A DNA stretch of 64,000 bases from Angiostrongylus vasorum (Eukaryota > Nematoda > Chromadorea > Rhabditida > Metastrongylidae), in assembly GCA_018806985.1 (NCBI GenBank), contig JADANN010000339.1:806001-870000 (forward strand). Reading direction: 5' to 3'. Made by a program: the position numbers and the translations under genes. Below, piece after piece: positions 11,529-23,400 of the stretch. The notes under the pieces were generated by a model. It searched no databases, was not told the DNA's origin, and saw only the letters and a program-made list of their open reading frames with translations. Numbering within the stretch: position 1 is the first letter of the stretch; every line of letters begins with the position of its first letter.

Positions 11529-13492
11529 CTGAGAAGATTGGTTGATTGCCAAACACATATATTCATTCAGAATGAAATCATTCATCAACATTCACAATAA
11601 TCACTTCTTCTAAGTATATAAAAACCAGTCACGTAGCAATCGCAGTCACCTAAGGTGAACAGTGCAGTAGTTGAGTGCATATATAAAACTTCCACTGAAG
11701 CGTTTTTCTTTGTTCCTTAAAGGACTATTCGCGGTCATCCACCACCTCCAAATGATGGTAATTTAGCTTTCCACCAAGTTTTCTTCCTAATGGATGAAGC
11801 TAACCTATGTAGTTGTTAATGGGTACTCAAGAAAGCACATCTACTGAAGTAACGCTACCAGTTAATTTGATATAGTTGCAATTTTTATTACATTAACAAG
11901 CTTTCTACAGAAAAGTCACCTGATCGGCTCCTTCAAATGACGGACAACATTTATAGGCGCATTCCAGAACATTGCCCCTCGATGACGGCGGGCATGTCAC
12001 CTAAATTTAAACGAAATTTATTTTATTCAGTGGTAGCAGTAATAGATCTTATTCAGGGGCGAGTAGACAGTGCAAGTGACGATTTATCACGACCACGATT
12101 CAGGTTCGATCCCGCTCCGTGTTCACAAAGCCTTTGAAAATTGCTATCGGACTTTTTCTGGGAAAGTTCGCTTCCTACAATCTGAGTCGCTCTAGCAGCA
12201 GTGAACGATCCAGCTTGTGGTATTCTGATAAAAGTTGCTGATTAGAACCGTATTTGTATTAAGCCACGTGTATCACCTGGATCTACCTAGTTATAGGATA
12301 ACTTGAGCAGGCATCTATACAATGATCATTCACCCCTAGTGCTCTCCCCATGGAATGCTCTTGGCTCCACATGTTTCATGAACACGAAAAGAACCATTTC
12401 ACAGGAAACACCTTACCATTACTCTTTCTGGTAACAAGGTACCGATTTATTGCTTGTCGTGTTATATCATAAGGAATGGTTATGATTATGAACAGCCTGT
12501 CAAGAGAACTCAGAGAACAGAAGAGGTTTTTCTAGGTGACCGTAAACCGCCTCAGGGTATATGAATGAATCTATGGTTCGCTTGTTTCATATGGTTTACT
12601 ATTACTAGCTGCTACATTATTGAAGGCCGGAAAATATTACGTCGAACTAAACACTAGCAGGATCCCTACCTAGTTCGGAAAAAAATAACTACCCGGTTAA
12701 AATTGGAGTCTGTCATCGAATTATTTGGAACATCAGCACTTCTAGTGAGCAGCGTCACTGAGGCTATCTAACATATGTCATAATTAAGAAGCTAAAATAC
12801 CCAGTCTAGTGGTCACTTCTTCAGCTTTACAATCTTATCCTTTTAAAAACATCTCAGAAATATTCATCATTTCATCGATTGAACGTTGCTTGGAGTTAAG
12901 GGCCTAAAGTAGATGAACAAACATTCAAAGTGCTAGCTGAAAGCAGGCATCGTCAAATGACATTGTAATGTTGAAGTTTTACTGATTGTTACGTCATGCA
13001 GTGCGAGGGCAACTGAAGTACAACTACCGTAAACAATTGGATATTGAGTAATGACATCACTAGGCGATGGTCAGACTTCATATAGAACCCGATGGCAGTG
13101 AATGTTCCCGTTCGCCTTCCACCGACGGAAATAAGCCACTTTACAACTCGCGGTGGTAACAGTTGGTGACTTTACTAAACGTCTCCGGACTCATTTGATG
13201 ACCAACGAACAATTTATTAAACGGGATGAACACTGCTGTCAAGAAGCACCACATCATTCTGTTGAACTGGCCACAGGACCGAATTCTTTACACTGCACCC
13301 AAACTGTTACTGATAGGTCTGTCACTTTCAGACAATAGTCTACGAATGCGACCACCTCCTCTAACATCGACAAACAACTGCTGCACAAAGTAACTCGCAG
13401 CGCTTTGCGACGGATCGTACTATCTGCTTGCTATGATAAATAAGCCGAAACCAACGATAGATAGCTCGGATTTAAATGCTCACGGTTCACTG
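11529..13492. other. Intergenic or intronic, mostly unassigned
   Basis: Missing 5' exons of the Shisa-like gene would be expected here on the minus strand but none could be supported. Around 12020-12130 (+) there is a box A-like TTCAGTGGTAGCAGTAATAG and a box B-like GGTTCGATCCC about 85 bases later, possibly a decayed tRNA-like SINE. Nothing else was recognised. Confidence 0.3.
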
Positions 13493-13593
13493 TTAACTGC
13501 TTAATGGTGAAGTTCAAAATTTCGTTCAGGCTTAGGTTTAGACTAACTTGCTGTATATTGTCAATAAAAGAAACTTCACCATTAAGCAGTTAA
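13493..13593. repeat. Near-perfect 22-bp inverted repeat with 57-bp loop
   Basis: TTAACTGCTTAATGGTGAAG plus two further bases (13493-13514) is exactly complementary to 13572-13593. The loop has no coding content. Possibly the remains of a small foldback element. Confidence 0.85.
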
Positions 13594-13724
13594 TTAAAAG
13601 GATTTTCACTGAATTTGCACTGCTATGTGACCACTAATAATTGTGACTACCGTCGAATGTATTGCCAATTAGAGAAAGAATAATCGCAACTGAACAATAA
13701 GATCACATTCACCTTTTCTGAAGG

Positions 13725-13765
13725 AATGGAGATTCTCCATCAGGGAACGGATGGAGATTCTCCAT
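13725..13765 (+). repeat. Short tandem duplication
   Basis: The word GGAGATTCTCCATCA occurs twice about 23 bp apart and is itself partly palindromic (GGAGATTCTCC). Confidence 0.8.
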
Positions 13766-14124
13766 CATTTATGCACTGCTCCGATCAACTCATTTTTGCT
13801 CAACACGACTGTGAGGACCACTGGACATCGAAAATTCAGCACTGTAGTGAAAACTCGCCTCAACTCGAATCAAGGCGGCCACCGATGAACGACGTTGCCG
13901 CAAAGACGTCTGCCAAAGTTATTGCCAACCTCGTGTTAACTCATCAGCAAACCAAAAGATGAAATAAAACCAACTAGACAAAAAATCAAGTAGTTCTTGG
14001 ACGTGAGTGAGAGACCATTAAGAGTTGCAACGGATATTACAACACTGACGAAACATAGGTGGACCCAAAGCCAGTCAAAATCTCAGTCTCGTAATGCAAC
14101 GATTTTGATGCTCCATGTTTCCTC

Positions 14125-14415
14125 CTAGGGGCGCGTGTGGTGCAGTGGTCGGAGGCGGCCGGCAACACACACACGAAACCGATCCCCCGCGCCCATGGCC
14201 CACTAAGCCCTCCATCCCTCCGGGATCAGCAAATTGATGCCAGACTTGTCTGGGAAGATAGCAGCACTGGGTCAATACATCGGAAGGCCACCGCGAGTCA
14301 TTGTAAAGGCCAGATATGCATTCAATCACCTCCAAACGATGCTTAGTGAGGTCGAATGGATGGTGCACCCCTCAGGGGATTGATCAACGCCGAGAGCTTT
14401 GTCCTTTTATCCTTT
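14125..14415 (+). mobile_element. SINE family A, tRNA-derived, with target-site duplication
   Basis: Box A GTGTGGTGCAGTGG, box B-like GATCCCCCGCGCC, body and 3' end GATCAACGCCGAGAGCTTTG followed by TTTATCC tail units. Flanked by ATGTTTCCTC at 14115-14124 and 14416-14425, a 10-bp target-site duplication. Confidence 0.88.
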
Positions 14416-14429
14416 ATGTTTCCTCTTGC

Positions 14430-15590
14430 TGCATGAAGGCTACAACGAAAAAGAGTTTCCAACAGAATTGACTCAGATTTATGCAAAAAAGAGCCCGGTT
14501 GGCTTTGTTCTTAATTAGTGAGCCATTGACAGCCCACGGCTTCATATCAAAGAAACTACTGATTAAAATGAATTACTGAGCTTAATCCAGTTACACGTTT
14601 TAGAAACGTCCCAGAATGAGGAACTTAATCAATAAAAGTTTACAGCCTTGATTTCACGAATCAGTAAACGTTGAATGAAAAGAGAAATAGTAGCTCTCTG
14701 CTTATGAGCGACATATCCCACAGATGCGTACTTAGAACGCTAACGAATGAGATTCCAGTCCATCGTCTTAGAAAAAAGGGGAAAGAAATCGATACTCTTC
14801 GTAACAGTTCACCATACAGGATGGAAAATAGAAGTTTTCTTTGTTTTTCAATCCTTCAAAACCTAAACCAGTGAAGGCTACGACATTCGACGCACTAGTC
14901 AACCCTACTTTATCATACTTGAGTAGTTCCAGTGGGATAAAAGCTTTTCTATGACGCCATGAATGAATAAATCGATTAAAACAACAGGCTTAATCGAATG
15001 TTAGTTTTTTTTCTAATGGATGGAGCAGTCCCATTCCATGCCATCAAGCATGATTGTTTTCCTCTTGGCATGGTTCGAATGTTGTTGAAAAAAAAGGCAT
15101 AAATTCCTCCTGTATCAAATGGTACTGTAAAACTTTTTCTTGCGGAACTGACTCTCAATATCAAAGTTCCACTAATACAAGTGTCCCAGTCAAGTTACTA
15201 GTAATTGGGCTGCACAATGAGCAAATTTAAATTTAGAAGAAAACTCGCTCTAGACATATTCATTGTGATAAGTGGGTGTATATGGTTAGGAACCAGGAAT
15301 ATAAGAAGTACTAAGGAAAAAAAAGATAGCTAAGACTAATTTACCTTAGAAGTGATTACTGGCAGGAGAGACAGAATCGCTAAAAAACACTCGTAACGAT
15401 GCGGCATGAACGACGTTAGACGATTTCAGTTGCGAGAAAACAGAGACGGGACGGAAACTAGTTCAACAGTCAGGGCGAGGAGATGCGCACATGACGATGA
15501 CTCAACAGAACGGACACGGAGCAGAACAATATTTCAAAACCGACTTTCCTCCAACCTCGAACTGACTGACCAATATGTACCTTTTCCACT
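14430..15590. other. Intergenic, nothing firmly recognised
   Basis: A frame at 15406-15603 (+) follows a TTTCAG and is rich in Arg, Thr and Asp, but has no partner exon. No repeat family of the window maps here. Confidence 0.3.
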
Positions 15591-15594
15591 ATTT

Positions 15595-15910
15595 TCCCGG
15601 TAAACATACACGAGCTTGTTATTATATAGTATTTATCCACAACTGCTAACTTTCCAACAGATTTCGCCTTCTTCGGAGTCCGAGTGGATTGTTCACAGCT
15701 GTTCCTTCTCCCGATTTGGGACTTCGTAATAGCATCGAGTTGAAAACAATGGAACACTACACAAATGAAGCAAGCTCATTCTCACTCGGCAGTGCCCTTT
15801 CATTCAGCACAGCTGTTGTTGGACTCTGAAGGAGGCAAAAGCGACGGAATGTTAGCTGCTGTGAATAAATACTACATAGTAACAACCTCGTGTGTGCTTA
15901 TCAAGAAAAC
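15595..15910. repeat. Foldback element, repeat family F
   Basis: Left arm 15595-15690 and right arm 15815-15910 are inverted copies of each other. GTATTTATCC/GAATAAATAC, CTAACTTTCC/GGAATGTTAG and CGCCTTCTTCGGAGTCC/GGACTCTGAAGGAGGC correspond. The arms contain the hairpin motif seen in other foldbacks of the window. The loop holds no recognised gene. Confidence 0.65.
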
Positions 15911-16110
15911 AGCGTCAACGACAAGGAGCCATTAAACAGGGGATGTCAAACCTAAATGAGAACAAAAGAATGGTGCCCCACGGATGCATGTTATAGATGA
16001 AGAATAGCGGTTCGGTAATGTCTTTCTCTTCCTGAATTTCGTACTCGAATGGTGCCTCGTTGAATTCCACCAATCACATTACCTTTCCACTGACAGTCGA
16101 TCCATTGCAG

Positions 16111-16985
16111 ATATCGCTGTTGTCCTAGAAGAATGTGGCAGTTACAATGCACTGCTTTGCCATACACAACAATGGACTGTTAGCTGCAGTGAAGATCTGA
16201 GAACGCCTAGTGCGCAGCTATTCCAGAATTCCAAGAAAAAGCAACCTTCCACTGCGAGTTCATGTGTTAGTGAGGAGGCAAAACGGGCTCGAGAAAAGCC
16301 TAGACCAAACCCAGACGTGGATGCGACTACCTCTACGGATCCTGGTTGAAGTGCAAAGAAACAAATATTATGCAAATACTTGGGCCCGTATTGGATTTGT
16401 AGAGGAACTATGTGGATAATTGAAGAAGCATTATCCTTCAACAATATATCCCAGTATTGACGACGACAGTGGACTGTACATTAGCGATATTTCCTATTCG
16501 CAGTAATTTTTCAGGCTACTGTATGAATATATTAACTTGAATTTACTAAAAGTGTCAAGCATTTGAATATTTCAGTAGTTTGTTCTCATGAGATGTTTGA
16601 TGTTAGACGAGCCAGAATTCTTTTCATGGATTTGCGTGCCAAAGAGCCCAGTTATCAACAAGTAATGGATAATCCTTTTGAATGGGGGGAATGTTTGCCA
16701 TCTATCAAGAGAATTTCTTCAAAATTAATTGCAACTGGTGGCACAGGCATCCTCGTAGCTGAGTTTCCGAATGAAAATGTCGAAATCGTTCCCAGGATGG
16801 GTCACGGGTGTGAAGACCGTGTTGTGTGTCGCAGTTCGACACTGAGGGTAACCTCGTCACCGACTACTGAGAAAGCTAGGAGAGGATCATCGAAAAAAAC
16901 TGCTCTGCTCAACTTTTTTAGTCAATTCTACAACTCCTATTTCCTGAAACAAGTTGATTCCCGAGTTTTCCTCTGTTGCTCTTAG
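16111..16985 (+). CDS. Unrecognised protein, two putative exons (partial)
   Basis: After CCATTGCAG, an exon from 16111 reads IAVVLEECGSYNALLCHTQQ and continues for about 55 residues of polar, Lys/Ser-rich sequence including EEAKRAREKPRPNPDVDATT. It either stops at TGA 16347-16349 or splices at G|GT (16344). If spliced, phase matches an exon beginning 16576 (acceptor TATTTCAG) that reads VVCSHEMFDVRRARILFMDL and onward through FEWGECLPSIKRISSKLIAT to about 16818, where a GT could splice; unspliced, the frame runs to 16985. I do not recognise a family. The donor is weak, so these could be two separate genes or chance frames. No upstream exon was found. Confidence 0.35.
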
Positions 16986-18599
16986 TTCTTCGCTAGTTGT
17001 CATAGAAATGATATTAGGTTATCAGTATTAAATGGAAATGACTAACGCAGTTTTGTGTCTTTCGTTGCGTAAAGTTCATTACCTTTACATTATGGCCAAG
17101 TTTAAAAGGCAAATGTCTTGTGGGAGACAAACATCCCTAGATTTTTTAATGATGTGACCATGTAGACATCTTTTTTTTACGCAATGGGATTCAGGGAATG
17201 GATTCCATATCACTACTACACTGAATTGACTTGCATCTTCCGTATGACGTAGCCATGCTCATTCATGCTGTGGTGGTTCTAATCTGCATATGTAAAGGCA
17301 GTATTCCACTTTGAACGACTAGAGATTAAATGAAGGATAGTACAGACTCATATCTAATGAATAAGCTTCAAATCTATTGTCGGAGAGGTGATGCTGATTT
17401 CGCTTCCTTCCACTATGACCATTGTTTCGACTACTTGTATTGGGTTTTTTTTGACAAAACGACTGGAATGAAGAGAGAATAGGATCACTTAATTCTTAGT
17501 GCCTCGAGATACAAAGGAATGATAACCTATCCAACCAGCAGAATACCAGTGAAACTGAAATTGTACTATTCAGGGTCGCACTAATCTTTCAGATGGCCTG
17601 GACCGTCCAGGTTGACAAGTATACATGCGCTAGTATGTAAACCGAGAAACGTAAATTTTGTGCAGTATAAACAATATCGCCCACAATATACAGCTTCATA
17701 ATGGCTCGGAGGTGTTTCTGAGTGCTGAGTTACTAACGTATAAAGTGGTTTTCTTTTCCCAGAAAGGTCTCTTAAGCTAACAAACTTGACGTTTCCATCC
17801 GTAAACCCATCTAGAGGTATAACAAGGCCATGGTAGAGCTCGACGACTTGCTTGTGGCTAGGTGGTCGAAAAAAAATAGTTTTAAAAAGGCATTATATCG
17901 AAAGTGTGGGACATTCATGATGTCTTTTGGGCAAATGGGGCACACTGGGAACTCACTTACCATATCGGTATGGTCGGGTTTTACTGGTGTCCATTCGACT
18001 TACTCGGCAATGAACGGTATTACGAAAAGATAGGCTGTCTATCACAGACATAGATATTCAGGTCAACAACCTTATTATAGTACAGCGTTACTCTGCAGAA
18101 AAAAAGGTGCAAAAGAAGCACGTAATGTCCAAATAAAATTGGTGCTTTGTGTTGGAAACTGAAATTTCCCCTCCCAGACAGACTAAAGCATTTATACACT
18201 TGTTTCGGAGAAAGAAGCAAAAATACATAACCACTACTTGAGTAGAGCTCAAACGACTAGTTGGTATGAAGTACAGAAGTTATTTACTTAAGTAGAGTAA
18301 GTTGCACAGATCTTTTGACAACAAAACCTATTGTCGAACTCTTTGTTAGAGTAGCGGTTCAATACTTAATGGAATAAGCGTTGAGCTGCTGTATACCCTA
18401 GCCTAATAATGATTGTAGTACTTACTCATGCAGTTATGCAATTGATTATAACCCTGACTTATTTTCCAGATTATCAATAAGCTACTTAATACTTCACCTT
18501 GATATAATAACACTGAATTTTATCCTAAACAAATAGCTATCGGAAATTCCACATCGACGCATCGTGCCGTCTACTCGTTGAACAACCGATGTCTTATAG
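16986..18599. other. Intergenic, nothing recognised
   Basis: Only short frames without splice partners. No repeat family of the window was matched. Confidence 0.35.
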
Positions 18600-18611
18600 G
18601 CGTGAGAGATG

Positions 18612-19000
18612 GGTACTTGCTTGGATACTTGGATACTTCGACGGTGCATCCTCACTGGTTGTGCGGGCCCCAGCAAAATCTCCATTTTTTTCGGAGTTTT
18701 GCTGGTTTAGCCATTGTGGTTCCCTGGAGCTAGCAGAGCCAAAGTCTGCCCCAGGCCGTCACCACCACACGCAGTCGCCGCCCTTGCGGATCAGAGGGAG
18801 ATTTGCCACCATGTGACTTTGATACCAGGACGGTGGTGGGTCCTGTTATTGGTTTCCTTTTAGCTGGGCTTCCTGATGGAAACGCCGGACTCCTCCTTAG
18901 CTTGGGATACCCTGCTGGGGAATCAATCTCCGCTGCAAATCGCAGTCCGACACCCAGGAACACCTCCTAGCCACAATGAGGTGATAAACCGTTGGGAGGT
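18612..19000 (-). mobile_element. SINE-like family C with 12-bp target-site duplication
   Basis: On the minus strand it begins CCTCCCAACGGTTTATCACC and ends GCTGGGGCCCGCACAACCAG followed by a CCAAGTAT-type octamer tail. Flanked by GCGTGAGAGATG at 18600-18611 and 19001-19012. Length 389 bp. The 3' end resembles the 3' end of the RTE copy at 48470-49800. Confidence 0.88.
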
Positions 19001-19029
19001 GCGTGAGAGATGAGTTAATAAAATAACGC

Positions 19030-19732
19030 GTTCAGTTCCGACCTCTATTGAACCTCGGTATGAAGGACCAATATTTTGGTTTGTTGATAAGCTAACACAG
19101 GGTCAACATAAATCTTTATTATGGTTAGCGTTTTGGCAGTTTCGTCCTTCTCAGAACCACGATGATCCGAGTGTTTACATGAGTTGTTCTTTCTTACCTT
19201 GTTGCTCATCGTTTCCGTCGCATCGAGACGAATCGACTAGAGTGAATCAACGCACGAATGAGGTACCGCCCTCAGCACTACCTTTTTACACAGGATTGTA
19301 GCCGAGCTGATGTGACGTAAATTCACCCCATAGTTCCCGGGGATACCGAACCCTAGGGCGACTGTCGACCAAAAATTACTTAGTTCCTTGATGACAACCC
19401 ATTATGCGGCACTCGGATTATATTATCCGACAAAATCAGGCATTCGATTCCGACTTTCACTAAACCTAGGTATGGAGGATCAATATTTTGGTTCATTGAT
19501 GAGCTTACGTGGTTGATCCAAATGTTTATTATGGTTGTGGGTCACTTTAGCGCGACTCCGCGAGTCCTGTATGAAAGGGTAACGCTGGGGACGCTATTTC
19601 ATTCGTGGAATGTTCCACTCTGCTTGATTCGTCATGATGCGACGGCAATGACGAACAACAGCGCAAGAAGGAACAACTGAAGGGGCATTCGAATGGAATC
19701 ATCGTAGTTCTGATGAATGCGAAAGTGTCGAA
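19030..19732. repeat. Foldback and direct-repeat element with hairpin motif
   Basis: A segment near 19035-19150 (CAATATTTTGGTTTGTTGAT, then CTTTATTATGGTTAGC) recurs as a direct repeat near 19450-19540. The left part carries the inverted motif TTTCGTCCTTCTCAGAAC and the right end carries TTCTGATGAATGCG then GTCGAAACGTTAGCCATAA. The composite has no recognised coding sequence. It may be a non-autonomous or retrozyme-like unit. Confidence 0.45.
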
Positions 19733-19745
19733 ACGTTAGCCATAA

Positions 19746-20027
19746 AAGGATGAAAGGATAAAGCTCTCGACGTTGACCAATCCTTGAGGGAAGTGCCATG
19801 CATCTGACTCCATTCGTAGCATCATAGAGTTAATTAAATGCATATCTGGCCTTTACTATGACTCGCAGTGGCCTACTGATAGATCGAGTCAGTGCTGCTA
19901 TCATCCCAGACAAATCTGATACTAATTTGCCGAACTCGAAGGGATGGAACGCCTGGTGAGTCTGGGGCGAAGGATCGATCCCATGTGTATTGCATTGCGC
20001 CTCCAACTACTGTGCTATAAGCACCTC
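19746..20027 (-). mobile_element. SINE family A, tRNA-derived, with 13-bp target-site duplication
   Basis: Minus-strand copy with degenerate box A at the 5' end (high coordinate) and GTCGAGAGCTTTATCC at the 3' end. Flanked by ACGTTAGCCATAA at 19733-19745 and 20028-20040. Confidence 0.88.
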
Positions 20028-20264
20028 ACGTTAGCCATAATCAAAACTTATAGTAAGCCCATGTTACCTCATCAACAATCCAAGCTATATCAACAAGTTC
20101 TTGACAAAGTAGCAAAGGACGCACTTGTACACAACACCTTGAGTTGCCTGCTATGCGAACAAATACACGTCCAGTACACCTAATTACACGTCTCATTTTT
20201 TTTATTTTACCCATGTCGGCTTATCAGTGAGAGGGGACACGTCGTATATTTGCTGTTCACTATT

Positions 20265-20292
20265 TTTTCTTTGTTATTTTTTTTGTCCACAG
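20265..20292 (+). promoter_or_regulatory. Possible trans-splice or 5'-UTR splice acceptor of the ankyrin gene
   Basis: A long T-rich tract ends in GTCCACAG, 134 bp before the ATG at 20426, with only non-coding sequence between. This suits a spliced-leader acceptor, which is common in nematodes, but cannot be told from an ordinary acceptor. Confidence 0.35.
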
Positions 20293-20425
20293 TAATTAAT
20301 CCATAAGTAGTCTGAGTAATAAAAAGTCTTTATCACCAGTATTTCTTTTCTTGGTGGTCTTTCGATTTCGTTTCGTACTCGTAAAAGCATTCTTTTCTAG
20401 TACATTTGGGTGATTTTCAACCGTC

Positions 20426-23400
20426 ATGTTACCCGAATCGAGTAAAGGTATAAAGCCAGAGACAAAAGGAAAAAATAACGTTCAAAAGACTGATAAGGTC
20501 TGGTTTTAACCTTTTTTTTCGTTATGTCTTTCCTTGTTTTATGTCGTCTGCTCTATTTTTGTAGAATTGCAATCATCTTTCTTTTTTGTTACAGAGGCGA
20601 AACTCTCTAACAGACTCGTCGAGCTTCTCTACATCGACTTCTTCGACTAGCAGCAGCGTGGACAGTGACGAGGCTATCAATTGGCTGGGAACATTGCGTG
20701 AGACAAAAGGCACTATGACGGTGCCTGCGGAAGTTCTTTCCAATTCGGATGAGGTGGATACAAAAAGTGACCTAAACAAGCTTCGTCGCATTGTGCATAC
20801 CGATAATTCACCAGCGGAAGAATTTCGTCGTACTATGGGTTTCAAAAGCTTGGCAGACGATCATCCTGTAAACGACAAAGTTGTTAGTAATTTCATCTTC
20901 TTGATCCGTTTTACTTTAAACGCCGAATGCTTTGTAGAAGTGTTGGACTCACAAATGGCTAGTCATTGCTGTCATTTTCGATAATTTTACGAAATAATCA
21001 CACTAATACATGAACCCTCAATGGTTTACCCTCTCATCGTGGCTGGGAGCTGTTCCTGGATGTCCGGCTGCGATGTAGTGCAGAGGATTTCATCCTTCTG
21101 GCAGGATCTTCTAAGCTGAGAAGGAGTCTGGGGTTTCTGTCAGGAAGCCCAGCTAAGAGTAAACCAATAACGGGAACCAACACCGTCCTGGTATCAAACC
21201 AGTCGCATGGTGGCAAATGTCCCTCTGATCCACAAGGATGACACCTGCTTAGGTTGGTGACGACCTGAGGAAGGCTTCGCCTAGACTGAACTGGGGCCTC
21301 TAGGAAACTGGCCAAACCAGCAAAACTCCGAAGAAATGGAAAATATGCTGGGGCCCGCACAAGCAGTGAAAGCAGTGTTTTTCCCTGTCAGTTCACGTAC
21401 TGTGGTCTGTAGCCTCTGTTTTAATGCTGTCTTTCTCCCGTATAGAGTCTATGTTCAGAATATGTTTGTGTTTTAGGGAAAACGTTGAAGATGAAAAAGG
21501 TGTTAAGCATGTAGCTCAAACCAAAAAGCGAGCTGACAAAACTCGCAAAGAGCGAGAAAAGAAAGAAAAGCTGGACCGTGAGAGAGCAGCTTATCTCCAG
21601 GTTTTCGTTTATACATCGTAGTTCTTGTTCACTTTTTCTCAGTATCCTTCTCGTCTAGGTGCGGTGTGGGTGTTCTTCATAATGGTTTCCTAGGAGTTGA
21701 CTTATGTGACGTAATTCATTCGGATAATAATAAAATATAATAATGAACAATAATATAGTTTTCAGAAGAGAATGAAGGATTATGAAGCGAATAAACAAAC
21801 ACTACTCTTCGAATGTGAAAAGGAACGGTGCCTTAGGGAAGTGGTTAGGTGTACTCAGCGTCGTGGGCAATACAATCTTGGTCCTGTTCATTACGGGTGT
21901 GTTCTGCTTCTTTTTCGCGTTTATGTTTTGTAAATTCTACTAGACACTGCTGAAACGCTACTTTCTACTTATCAAGTATTGGTTTTCAAGTGATGCGAGC
22001 TGGGGAAAATGGAACCTTTATTGGTTTCTGCCATATGTACGGGTATAGGTATGGTTCAGTCTTCTTAGAAAACAGAAATTTTATGTTTCCTATGTGAGGG
22101 ATTTTTACTGCATTTTGCGGGAGCGGTATTCGCTGAAACATGGAAAAGAACCTCTTGAGGTCAGTGATTGGTGCTAGGTTTACTTAAATACTGCTTACTC
22201 GGCTCTCCTAAATGTAAAATCCCAACTGCATGCCTGCTGTCCGTACGACTTTAGCCGGATTGAAGTTTTCGAAACAATCTTTGATATAGAAGTATGGTAA
22301 CGCATGGCCACAAATGTATACTCATGTGTATACATGTACATCATATGCATGTACGTACATATATATATATATATATGTATGTGTATATATATATATTTCT
22401 GCTGACGTACTGGAAGTATATATCAATTCGGGACAGCTGGGATTGTTGTTTCATCTCAGGAGTACTCCAGCACCTTCATTGCCTTACATTTATTTAGTGA
22501 TAAGAGTCTTGGGAGTTTTTATGAATTAGTAAATCTATTTTCATTAGTAACCTAAGGTGTGTCATCTGCCTTGGTGTTCTAAACGTTGTATTAGGTAGGT
22601 TAAAAGTCGTTTCCTCACAGGACAAGCAGCATTATGGCATCCATTCACTCCCATGGACAAACGCCTATTGAAAAGGTTCGTGCTGCCAAAGAAGAGGAAA
22701 AACTTCGAGCATGTGTTGGCTTTGGAATTGCTGCAACAGGAATATACGATTATCTTCCAAGGATAGCTAATTCAAGGAATGTTAAACCGATTTATTATTC
22801 TGAAATTGTTGGGGCTCACAAAGAGAATTGGAGAGAAGCTTACCAAGATTCGTATCTGAAAGAGCACAATCACATTGGACCATTGTATGTGGAGAAAGAC
22901 GCTCTGGAAGGTGTTGCGAAGTCCATGGAACTTGTGGCTTCTATGTTCGATTCCGTGCTTTCGAATAAGTGGCTAAGGAAGTTGTTGTTGTCTGTACTGC
23001 AAGGACAGGTGCAAAAGGTGAGAATACTGATGACGTAGTGACTCAGCGTAGGTGGGTAATTTCGTGATAAAAGTCTCGAGAAGGGCATCATCCGTTGTTT
23101 TTAATTCTCAAGTTACGTATTGATTAATTACATGGTCTGGTCTCATATAGAAGTGCTGTAAAAGCCCATATGCCGATTTGTCCATTTTTCGTTTTTGAGG
23201 TTTGGCGGCGCCTCCAAATAATTGTTGAAGTATTAAGTGGATATGAAACTGACAACAACCGTTACAAAGCACTTGGATTTCCGGCTATGCTTGAACACAT
23301 TATGCAGGTTTGCTCGTCATGTCTTCGTTTTTCCACTTTTTCACTTTAGAAGGCATGAATTTATGTATTTTGCACCTACGTTGTAGATAGCTCGCCCTAC

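Noticed and set aside
19700..19745. Confirmed hammerhead ribozyme
   Set aside because: CTGATGA and CGAAACG are present, but I could not find partners for stem III or a correctly placed cleavage triplet. Kept only as a motif observation.
22634..23038. Independent gene starting at the internal ATG
   Set aside because: It is an internal exon: it joins in phase to 21766-21896 upstream and 23200-23307 downstream.
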